Shown one piece after another: positions 39,828-51,800 of a stretch of DNA of 64,000 bases. Origin of the DNA: Euleptes europaea (taxonomy: Eukaryota; Chordata; Lepidosauria; Squamata; Sphaerodactylidae); the NCBI RefSeq assembly GCF_029931775.1, contig NC_079323.1:38706882-38770881 (forward strand), written 5' to 3'. The notes below the pieces were generated by a model. It made no database searches. It saw only the letters and a program-made list of their open reading frames with translations, and was not told the DNA's origin. Each line of letters opens with the position of its first letter. The stretch's first letter is position 1. The position numbers and the translations under genes were made by a program.

Positions 39828-42800
39828 GTAGGTCACTTTTTAAAAGGGGTGTGTTAGTGTAACAATAATATTTCATTGGAATATTTTATTGGAATAAAGA
39901 ATTTTCATTGGAGGTGCTTAAATTCCAAAGGTTTTATTGTAAAGCCTAGTTGGAGGATATTCACCTTGAAACGGACTCTGTATAACCTTCAACCACTTAT
40001 ATATCAATGCCATCCTAAGCAGAGTTACCCTGTTCTAAACCCATTCCTTTCAGTTAATTTTGAAGGTGTAACTCTGCTTAGGGATGGCACTGTAGATCTC
40101 ACTACGTGTACCAATTGCTGGTGTAAACTTGTATTTGATAAACAGAGAATATCATACCAATAACGAGCTGTACTCTCCTTGAAAAAAGCAGGTTAGATTC
40201 ATTTTTACCTGTTTCCCAACTTTGTCTAGCTTTGGTTGGTTCACCAGCTCCAGACTTTCCCTGAGCAGTCTTTTTCTAGACAATGCCAAAGTTTCAGCCA
40301 GTTCAAAATGAAGCTGCAAAAATTGCTATTTGGCATAAATTGGTGCTGGAAAGTGCCATCAAGTCAAAGCTAACTTATGACCACCCTTCAAGGGGTTTTC
40401 AAGGCATGAGATGAACAGAGTGGTTTGCTATTGCCTGCCTCTGCATAGCAACCCTGGACTTCCTTGGTGCTCTCCCACCCAAGTACTAACCAGGGCCAAC
40501 CCTGCTTAGCTTCCGAGATCTAATGAGTGAGGTCGGGCCATTCAGATGAGGGCTTTTGGTTTAAATTACACAGTACATATTTTACCTGTGTTACAGGATT
40601 TACATTGGCAACAGATTCACTTCCGGGATACCCACACAAGTCAAGGCTTATATCTCCATAGATATTTGGTTGGCACTGTGCTACATTTTCCATGCCAGTT
40701 CAAGACGCATCTGTTTTCTCTGGCTTTCTGATCATTATTGTTCTGTTGAATGGGTTTTTTAAATGTGATTATAAGTTATATTGTATTTTAATCATATTTG
40801 ATCCAACGTGAGTGTTTCTGGAGGAGAAAGCAGGAAAGAAATTATCAGAATAATAAAAAGAAATAAAGAATGTACACACTAGGCTAGTGTATTTCACCTA
40901 TGTTGATTTAGTAATCAAGCTGCCTTTCCATCCAACTTAAGTTCCACAAGGAGGCAAACCCCCCCCCCAAATTAAAATAAGATTAAAACACATGAATATA
41001 TGAAAACAATTACAAACAATTAAAACATAAATTAACATGGATATGAAGAAGGGTTGATGAGAATCAGTGAATGAGTGCAAGACAAAAACAAGTCTTTACC
41101 CGAAGGCAGAAGACAACAACGATGCTGCTGATTTAGCTTATTTATAGCCCACCTTTCTCTCTGAGAATCAAGACAGATTACAGAGTACAGAGAGAGAAAG
41201 CAAAAAAATGTACTCATACCCTATATGATGCAATAGATAATGCAATAGAACTAGGAGTACAAAATGGAACAAAGTGAGCAATGATGCGCTCATAAAGGAT
41301 AAGATATATACGAAACTATATATAATAAACAATGCAATTGAACAATGCAACAGGACTAGGAATACAAAATTAAATGGGAATGTGAACAGGAAACTGCTCA
41401 GATTGGCATAGCGTGAGTAATGCAGAAGGTGGGGTTACAAAGGCACAGGGCAATGCAGTACCCATCTCCCCACTTCCATATGAAGGTGCCCTTCCGGACT
41501 ATGATAGAAGGGGACAGACAAATCTCCTTGGGGAGAGAATTCCATAATTTTTGTGCCCTGACTGAGAAGGCCCTTTCCTGGGTTGCTACCCAACTAGCCT
41601 CAGACAAAGGGGGTACCCAAAGCAGGGCTTTTAAAGAAGACTGTAATGGCTGGGTGGGTTCATATGGAAGTAGGCATTCCTTAAGGTAAGCTGTTCCCAA
41701 GCTGTATAGGCTAGGGTTGTGCAAAAAAAGATCAGTATTTCCGGATTTGTGTATACTGTATCTGAAAAATATTCCTGATATTCCCAATACCAAATACTGG
41801 TATGGTATTCAGATTTGGTGGAGTTCCTCATTTTTTGGGTCCATTAATTTTCTGGGCGGCTGGGGAGGGGGTTGTTTTTAAAGGTAGAAAAACTGCAGGA
41901 GAGTTGCTGATGCCTGTCCTTTAAGAAAAAAAAAAAACCACCAAAATTTCAAGTAGATTGGACCAAGGTGTCCAATTCTATGGCCCCATGAAGAGGGTGC
42001 CCCAGCCATCCTCCACTATTCCCTACGAGGAGAGCAAACCCCTCCAAGCTGCTTCCAGGGCAAAAGCCATGCCTGCAAGCAGCAATCACTGGTCAAACCA
42101 TGCCTCCCACAGTAGAACCAACACAACAAGCCCAACAGGACCATTGAAGAACTCAGGAATCCCAGCAGAGCCACAAGCCAATGTGCCATGCCAAACAGAA
42201 GCAAAATCAAACTGGAGAATCTTGACAGTAGAAACTGCTGGTGGGGGCACAGCAGAACCAGTTGCAATGTGCAGATGCCCAGCAGAACCCAGTGTCACTC
42301 CGGCAGTGCATGCGCAACAGGAGTAATGTCAAACCGGAGAATCTTTCTAGAGAAAAATCATTGTGGGGGTGGGGCACTTTTGCAAGCCCAGCAAAACCAG
42401 CTGTAATGTGCAGAAGCCCAGCAGAACCCAGTGCTGCTCTGGCAGTGCAAGTGCAATAGGACCAAAGTCAAACCAGAGAATCTCTGCAACGGAAACCCTG
42501 TACTTTGAGCCCATGTTCAAAATGATAGATGGATGGATGGATTGGTGCATATATAGATGGATAGATAGAATTATTGAACAACAAGATGTATTTCATGGCC
42601 ATTTCACACATTATGCAAGCCTAAATTTTCTATCAAGCCTGTGGGAGCTTCCTCTCCCAGGTTACCCAGTTCCTCTTCCTTCTCTCCTGGTCTCACAACT
42701 AACTTGCAAGATGTTTGCAACTCACCTTTGGTCCTGACTTACCACAGTCTGAGAAACACTACTTTAAGGGATCTATAATCACTCAGATTACAGTATGTGT

Positions 42801-45800
42801 TTCTACAACAGTCATATAACTCCATATCCCCTTATCCCCTTTTTATAATATGTAGCCTGATCTTTAGAGTGCTTCATCAAAGACATTCAGGGTTATGATT
42901 AAAATTTCTATACTCTTTGCACCCCCTATCATTATTGATATGAGGAAAAGATGCACAATGTCATGTTGCATATTTAACTAACTACCAAGAAACTGGACTT
43001 CAAAGGATTCAGCAGCTGCTTTCACCTGAAACTAAGTAATCTATTGCATCTGTTATCAAGGAAAGACATTGTTGATTGAAGAAACTATGTATGTGTTAGA
43101 AATACTTTCTGACTAGGTTTAACAAGGATGTTTACCTAAGGTGGAACAGTTAGCTGATGCTGCTAGGGATCTAAAATTGCTGCTGCAGTTTGTCAGGATC
43201 CAGGCTTTTATTTAATTATATAGGCCTACAGAAAGTTCTAGAACAAATTAGTTAGTATAATTTAAATAATCAAAACAATCAGACAGTTACATCCCAGGCA
43301 GTCTTACTTCACTAAGCGGCCAACAAAAGACTGAAGGCTGTGAGCTGTGGCCAAAGAGCTTAGGGCTCTTTAGCAGCTATTTCTCTTTACTTCGACATCT
43401 TTGGAGTTTCTGTTCTCTCTCTGTCTCTCCTCCTCCTCCTTCATCTTCTTCTTCTTCATGATTCAGTGACAGAGCATCTTATTTACATGGAGAAACTCAA
43501 ACAATCAATCCCTGGTAACCCCAATTAAAAGGATCAGGTAGTATTTGATGTGAAAGATCTCAATATGAGACCAGAGAGCCACTGCTAGTTGGACTAAATA
43601 CTGACCGTGACGGACTAGTGGTCTGACTCAGTTAGGGTGGAGATCTCCCAGAATTACAACTGATCTCCAGACTACATAAAACACTTTTTATTTTAAATAT
43701 TTATTCCACTTCTCCTGGAGAAAATGTCTGCTGTGAAACTGCATGGTATTATACTCTACTGAGCTCGGTCCCTCCCCTCCCTAAACTTCATTCTCCCAGG
43801 CTCCACCCCCAAAATCTCCAGGTATTTCCAAACCCAGAGTTGGCAACCCTAGACTCAGTAGAAGGCACCTTCACATGTTCTTCTCTCTTTGTAGGTTATT
43901 CATAATATCCTGCAGTAGGCTTTTAATTCTTTACATTCACCCTTTTGCTTCCCTATTTATGCTTTATACTATTAACTGGATGCTGAAAATCTCCAGCTGT
44001 ATTTTTTTGTCCCCATTTACTCTTGTCACATCTGTGATGTTTCTTCTTGGATCTCTTCTTCTACCTTTAAATGAATCTTCCCAAAACAGAGTTCGTATTT
44101 TTCTTCCCTGTTCTTTTGCCTTTTCACCATTTTTCTCTACCCCTTGACGTTATTAGGGGAAAGTTGTTTGTTCCCATATAGTAATTCATTACTGTTGCAA
44201 CTGCTTTGTGGAATGTGGCCATCTGAATATCAGAGGTGCATATTAATTATTGCCTGTGATATGAATGGTTAGATCCACAATATTACAGTGTTTTATTACT
44301 TCTAAGAGAGCCATTCATTCACTCACCCATTGATACTGTTCTGATCCACACAATCAAATTACTTACTAATGGATTTTCACTTTTATTCTTTGTATGATTA
44401 ACAGACAGCCAACCCACACTCTTGTTTGGAGATCGTTTTTTGGAAATGCAAACTGTGGATGGTTATAACTTCCGTTTTCCTGTGTTTGATCCTTGTGATT
44501 ATTATAAGTTTAAAGTTTTATTCAGGTATGCATCCTACTTCAAATATGAATCTTGTCAACAAAATATCAGAGATGTATTAGGGAAGGGAGAATGGGTGGT
44601 GGTGGTGGTGGAAAGTGCCATCAAGTCATAGCTGACTTATGATGACCCCACAGGGTTTTCAAGGAAAGAGACATTCAGCGGTGGTTTGCCATTGCCTGCC
44701 TCTGCATAGCAACCCTAAACTTCCTTTGTGGTTTCCCATCTGAATACTTACCAGGGCTGATCCTGCTCTAGGACTCCCCCCAAACTCTTTTAGGAGGAAT
44801 CCTAGAGCATTATGCCAATGTGATACTATAACTTACAGGGTTGCTCTAGAAGTCATTATGTGTCAGAATGACTCCCATCCTTCCCCCTGATTTCCCCACC
44901 ACCACTCAGTAGGTAACCAGGGCTGCCAGCAGGAGGTCTCTCACCATAGCAGGATACCTGGCAACCCCACTCAGGTCATATCTCTTTATTTGTGTGTGTC
45001 CATCCCCTAAACTTCCCACAGGTTTCCAGGGGCTTGGCTGACAACCCTAGAGCTGAATGCCCCCTGTAACCCTAGCAGAACATATGGGGGCATTTTTCAC
45101 GGTAGATTTTGCTTCTCTTTTGCCACGGACCAACCCCCCCCCCCCGATTTAAATGTTTTTTTCATGGCCGCGATTTATCCCTGTCAATCTTGATGTAGTT
45201 TTGGTTTTTCATGGGAACAAAGCATGCTGTATTTGACAACGGTTTGGTCTGTCCCTTTTGCAGGAGGCCTCCCATTCCAACAAGCTCATTATTTATGCCT
45301 GCCCCCAACTCCGCCCAGCAGATTACCTCGTGCGGTTCACCAGCCCCAGCACAAAAAACAAGCACCAGTCCCTCTGGTCTCCTCCATTTTTCTTCCACCC
45401 TCGCTCTGTTCTGCTTTAGGAACAGTCAGATTCCACATTGGGGGGGTGGGCAAGGCAGAGCTTTCCTCAAAGCTTCCCTCTATTTTCTATAGGTGTGGAA
45501 CCCATTGCCCTTTAATGACAGACAGGATTGGGGGGGGGGCAGGAATTGCATCCATGTGCCCAGAGAAGTGTTTAGCTGAAAGTGGGAATGGAGCAACTCC
45601 AACCTGTGCCGCTTCAAGAGGTGTGCCTTGGATTTGCCGCTCTCTAGATGCACATTTTCCCCATCCTAATTCTCAAAACTCTTCTTGGGGGCTGATTGTT
45701 GAGTTTTGAGAATTTGGATGGGAAAAAGGTGCATCTAGAGAGCGGCAAATCCAAGGAAAAACCTCCCGTGCATAAATGGCCACTGTAAACCTCTTGCGTT

Positions 45801-48800
45801 AAAGCAATTTCCCAGAGTATGTTCCCCCCAGAAGGCCCCTGGCTTGCACCCTGGCCCTGATCTGACCCCAGTGCATCGTGAGAGAGAGGAGGGCTCCTGG
45901 CTTGTGCGCCAGCCCCAATCCAGCCAGTGTGCATGGCGGGGGGGAAAGGAAAGAAGGCCCCTGGCTTGCGCGCCGGCCCTGATCCGGCCCCAGTGCATCG
46001 AGAGAGAGGAGGGAGACCCAGAGCAGACTGCCTGCCCCTCTTCAGAAGAGTGATGGGAGGGAGTTTTGCCTTGGGTTTTCCGCTCTCAGGATGCACATTT
46101 TTCCCATCTGAATTCTCAAAAATCCCCCCTCCCCGCTGGGGTAGAGGGGCCAACAGCCCCTTCCCTTGAACATCCCCCCCATGGGTCCAGCTGCCCTAGA
46201 CCGAGCTGCCACCACCACCACCCCCAGCGCGCGAGGCACAAATGGCGTGGCCCCACTGGTCTCCCCCTGGAGCAGTCCATCCAATGTCCCCCTGGGCTTG
46301 GAGGTGTGGGCCCAGCTCCAAGGCCCATCCCGGGCGAGGGGCAGGGAAGGCGTGCTGCCTGCCTGCCCGCCAGCCTCTGGGACGGAGGGAGAGAAGTTCC
46401 AGGACTCTAGGCAGGCAGGCAGCAAAAGGGACGGTATTCTTGTCCGAGCGCGAAACTCCCCCAGCCAATCGCCATTCTTGGGGGAGGAGAAATTAGCCGG
46501 CATGGGCAGGGACAATTGTTCCAAACCAAGGAACAAAGGCAGTTTTTCATGGAGCTCCGAGCCAAAAACTGCGCAGCAGCAGGAAAGAACGGCGCAAAAG
46601 TGGTTTGACTTGCCCTGGTTATAACACGGCTTTTATTGCTCAATCCGGAAAAAAATCGGAGCAGCCATGAATAACCAAAAATTTGCAGCGACGCAAACCG
46701 GCTGTGAAACCGCTGCAAAGCTCCGTGAAAAATCCCCCATAGGGATTAACTTTGCTTGCTTCTAGCTGTCAATAGCCCTCCAGAGCTGCAGCCCACCAGA
46801 AACCTTTCCAGTCAGTGAAATAGCTCATCTGTCCTTGTCTGACTGTATGGGATACTCAGAAATTCTCGCCTATGGAAGCTGATCTCTGACCATCTGTGAA
46901 TTTCTTCTTTGGAGTCAGCTGAGACAAATCAGGTCTATTTTAAGCTTCCCTTGGAGCACTTTCATAAGTCAGACACCTGGATTCTGATGAAAAGCACATC
47001 TGTTGGCAGAAAAAAAGCCTGATTTTTGCCAGTTACCCTTCCCATTTCATTCCCTATGCTGTCTCTGGTTGTCTGTGTGCCAATATGGTTTTAGGGGACA
47101 CCACAGGCTGCAGAAGGAAAGGGGGAGATCAGGCTAGCATGTTTGCTGTTAGGAGTCCCAGAAGCTTTATAATGAACTGCCAAAACAAAAATGTGCTGGG
47201 AAGCTAACAGGCAGCCAGTGCAATTGTTGGCAGGTTCCTGGGCGTAAAAAAGGTTAGGAGCAGCATCTTGCACTTTGCTGTAAATCCCAACACTTTTTAA
47301 AGTGGAACCACATGTAAACGATGTTGTAGTAATGACCCTGAAAGGTTATGGTAATAATGGACACAACTGACATAGAAGATATAACTTTTGCCATATTGGC
47401 TACCTCAGTCTCAGGGAAGAAAGCCTAATCCAGTCTCCAGGCTGTGTATCTTTGTTCTCAGTTGAGAGGGAGAGGCCATCCAAGAGAAAGGAATACAAAA
47501 CCTTCTCAAGATGCACAGCTTGCTGACCAACATCACCACCGTCACATCTGTGAGCAGTTTCAGTTAGACCTTGTGCAGATTGTAACAGCCAGCATCCCAA
47601 ATCTGTTGTGCCTGAATATGATGAAACACAAGATAAAAAAAGAATGGTCTGTCATAGAATCATAGAATCAAAGAGTTGGAAGGGACTACCAGGGTCATTT
47701 AGTCCAACTGCCTGAACAATCCAGGAAATTCACTGGTACCTCCCCCCCCCACACCCCCAGTGACCCCTACTCCACCCCAGAAGATTGCAAAAAAAAAAAA
47801 AACCTCCAAGATCCCTGGCCAATCTGGCCTGGAGGAAAATTGCTTCCTGACCCCAAAGTGGTGATTGGCGCTACCCTCGGCATGCAAGAAAGGGCCACGA
47901 GAACCAAACACTGATGTAAACCTTCCATCCCTCCCTCCATGATCTACCTAAGGTCATAGAATCAGCATTGCTGACAGATGGCCAGCTAGCCTCTGCTTAA
48001 AAGCCTCCAGGGAAGGAGAGCCCACCACCTCCCAAGGAAGCCTGTTCCACTGAGAAACCACTCTGTTAGTGGTGGAAAGTGTAGTCAAGCTCCCCAATTT
48101 TTGGCCATCCCACAGGGTTTTCAAGGAAAGAGACAAACAGATGTGGCAACCTTGGACTTCCTTGGCGCCTGCAGTCTCCCATCCATGTACTAACCAGGGC
48201 CGACCCTGCTTAATTTCTGAGATCAGATTAGATTGGGTTAGCCTGGGCTATCCAGGTCAAGGTGGCTGTTGTTTCACTATGCTAACAAAGATGCACCAGT
48301 GGCACAGTGTCAATGATGTGCATTAAGAATCACTTGATGCTGAAAAATACACTGAATCTGTGAAAGTTATCAATAATGAAATGCTTCTTTTAATTTAGAG
48401 ATTTATATAGATGAAGATGAATACTGGGATCTCCAAACAATAGCAAATGGCGATCATCATAATTTCTCTGGAATTTTAAAAATTCACTGTGCTAATCCTG
48501 ACTGGCTGCTCTCAGAATCAGCATATCAGATACTTTCTGAAAATCTTAGTAAAAGGGTAAGTTCATCAGGTGCTTAAAGAGGTTTGTCTATAATGTATAT
48601 TATGTGTGTATTTTAAACCTTTAGCTAATCTCCCCAATAGACTGTATAAAAGGACAAATTCCGAAGAGATACAGGAAATGCACAATCAGCTTCCAACAGG
48701 GAGGATTTTTAAATGGGTTCCAGCTAAATTGAATTAGGACCACAGTGCTGGAGGTCCCATGCCATTTCCTGATTTAAATTTTCTTTTGCAAAGCAAATTG

Positions 48801-51800
48801 AGGCATAAAAAAATCTGCATGGATCCTGTATTTTTTCCTCCATGGGGCAAACAGCAACTGGGAAGGGGATTGTATCACAATAGCACAGAGGAAAGATTTA
48901 ACCCCATTTCCCTAGCCCTTTGGTCTCAATCCAATTTGAGATCTTTCCATTATTTGTTATGAAAGTGTGTGTGTGTTTGGGGAAATCCAATGAGATGTAT
49001 GGCTTTACTATATCTACTCTTATTTAACCCTAATAAATCCTACTCTGGGAGTGTTACACTTGTTGTCAAGGCTGCATTTGAGCAAACCAGTATACTTGTA
49101 TTACTATGTCACAATTATTTTACGAAGAAAACAGGTGAATTCAGGAGGCCGGTGTGGTACTGCGATGCCAGCCCATCAACATTACTGGGTGAGCTCAGGA
49201 CAGAGCCCGACATGCCCTTGAAAACACTCTGTCCATTTACAGACTAGGAGAGCGACCATGGCTCTGTGGCACAGCTATGGTTGCAAGCCAGCAGCTGCCA
49301 ACTAGTGGGAGCCTGGGGAGGGCACAGAAATGGCATTATGTCCCTTCTGGGGAAAACGCTGAAGTGGTGTCACTCTGCTGTAGGAATTGCTGGAAATGTT
49401 ATGGTAAACTCATGGAGTTTCTGGTGATTCCTAGAACGGAGTGATGTCACGTCTTGGTTTGCCCCCGAAGTGATATTGTGCTGTCGTCCCCACAGTGATT
49501 TTAATTTTTTTTCTCCTGCCAGCCACAGGAGAGGTGGTAGGCAAGGAGAGCTGGGGGTAGGAGATCTCCCGCCCCCTGTTGATGTGGCATCCCTGAGTAC
49601 ATCATCTGCTCCGCATGCAGAAGGTCCCAATTTCAGCCCCCCAGCTTCTTCAGCTAAATGGATCAGGTAGTAGGTGAAGTGAAAGACCTCTATGTGAGAC
49701 CCTGGAGAGCCACTGCCAGTCAGAACGGACAATACTGACCTTGATGGAACAATGGTCTGATTAGGTATAAGGTAGTTTTCTGTATTCCTGTGAGCATTTT
49801 CTTAACATACAAATCCAATGCCTCTGTGACTGACATAATGCCTTTTTTACTAAGCGATAGGGACCCCAAGGCTACAATGTCAGTGGCAAGATTTGTTTCA
49901 GTCCTTATATCCCTCCAACACTAGATATCTGCTGCTCAAGATCAATTGATCAAGGAGCTTCTAAGGGATAAAAAGAAAGGAAAAAAGGTATGTACTGGAT
50001 GGCTGTTTTCATGTTGTGAAATATGTGGAAATAATTAATGCTTTCTTTCTCAAGCTTACAGATGTATATAATCATTCACCTGCTCTTGGGCGCTATTTTA
50101 TTTCCGCTGAAGTTATTTCCTTCAGGTAAGAAAGCAAAATTAACTTCTTGATTTTATTTGTGTAATTTAGAACACTTGGCTCACATAAAATATTAAGAGA
50201 AGAAGGAATGGATTTTGGTAGTCATGTAGAGAACATATGATATTTAAGGAAGAATGGAAGGAAGGAAAATTCATCTGTTACTTACAATTTTCACTAGAAA
50301 GTAGTTGTCATTGACAGCAATCCTAAGCAGGTCTACTCAGGAGCTTACTGTTAGGAAACTGTTTGCATTGACAGGTACCTACAAACCTTTACGAAGTAAT
50401 ACAGAGAGTGCAACACAACTTCTTCCATCTACTCAATCACATTTGTTTAATTTGTGCCATCATGTCCTGGGCCTTTTTTTATTAACCTTTTCAAAATTAT
50501 TGCTGTTAAAGTTGTTTTAGTTGCTTGCACATCTCAACTGTGGAAACATGCTTCTGGTAGGATTTTTTTTTTAGGTTGCTTCAAAAAAAGTGGTAGAAAA
50601 CCAGCCTTTGTTTATGAAACGTCCTTTGCTGGAGAACCAAGCACTGATTAAAATATATTTGAGATGTGATGTGGGCCATTTCTCAAGAGAACATTTAGGA
50701 AGAAAGAGAATGGTTGTGCCATGTCATAATCTTATCTTTCTTATTAAAACAAATGAGGCAAGTCTGTATATACATAGATCCCTACCTTTACAGACCCAAA
50801 GAACTGTCGGAGCATAGAACCTCCACATTCAAAGTATGTTTACTTCTGAATATGGTTTGCTGTAGTTAGGGTTGCCAATCTCCACATGGTGACTGGAGAT
50901 CTCTTGCTATTACAACTGATCTCCAGCCGATGGAGATCAGTTCCCCTGGAGAAAATGGCCACTTTGGCAATTGGACTCTATGGCATTGAAGTCCCTCCCC
51001 TCCCCAAACCCCACCTTCCTCAGGCTCCACCCCAAAAACCTCTTGCCAGTGGCGAAGAGGCACCTGGCAACCCTAGCAGTAGACCACAACAAAGGAGGTC
51101 TGCTGTCTTTGTACCATGCATATAGGTCTCCTGGTAAAATCTAGTTTCCCACTAATGACCTTTCCACTGTGGAAGAGCTATTTCTGCCAGAGGAAGGCTC
51201 CTTTGTTGAAAAGAAGACTTCAAAGTAGCGCAGAGTGGTAGGATCCAAGCCCCTGCCTTTTGTGGTAGCTCGGGAATGCATGTGGAATAACTAGAGCTGG
51301 TTCTATAATGAGGCCAACTGAGTCAGTGACCCTGGGTAGAAGATTTTGGGAGGCAAGAGATTCTTTTCCTGATCTCCAATCTCTGCCACCATCTCCTTTG
51401 CTTATGGCCCACCCACCCCTGCTTCTTCTACCTCACTCTCCTGCTGCCTCCCACCGAGAAGCTGGAGCAAGTAATCCTCATTCCCTCTTCACTCTCCCAA
51501 GTTTCTTTCAACACACATGGCTTGTCTGTTGATAAAACAACTAAAATGGTGGGTGACCTCTTAGGAGAGGAAGGATACACAAGAGTCCAGGAAATCCTAC
51601 AGGACATGCATGGCTTGCCGTGCTATGTCTAAAGAGGCCTTGGGTAGCAAGGGAGAAAGGAGGAGGTGCTAAGGTTAACCAGTGGGTCTACACATACATT
51701 ACAGAGCTGCTGCACATGATACTTCTTCCCCCATGAAGATTTGCATGAAGAAAGGCATTTGTCATGTTCAAACTTTATATGTTGATGCTTATTTTTTTTT

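Larger units (their letters stand above)
45083..46741. mobile_element. GC-rich 1.66 kb element with terminal inverted repeats
   Basis: The left end TATGGGGGCATTTTTCACGG and right end CCGTGAAAAATCCCCCATA are inverse copies with one extra base. Inside, a palindrome (45626-45757, arm CTTGGATTTGCCGCTCTC), a third copy of the arm at about 46061, and a minisatellite at 45834-46012. No transposase is seen: a non-autonomous DNA transposon. Confidence 0.72.

Noticed and set aside
42085-42500. CRISPR-like or other spaced array
   Set aside because: Vertebrate DNA; units are continuous tandem copies without unique spacers.
41958-42737. Ser/Gln-rich frames of over 120 codons
   Set aside because: Explained by the tandem repeat block at 42085-42500.
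43875-44147. Hydrophobic 90-codon frame as the C3orf52 membrane exon
   Set aside because: The frame at 44405-44525 matches the known membrane segment and has correct phases on both sides; this one follows a repeat and has no matching phase.
45224-46624. Long overlapping reading frames on both strands
   Set aside because: They come from a GC-rich palindromic transposon with a minisatellite; no conserved domain or start context.
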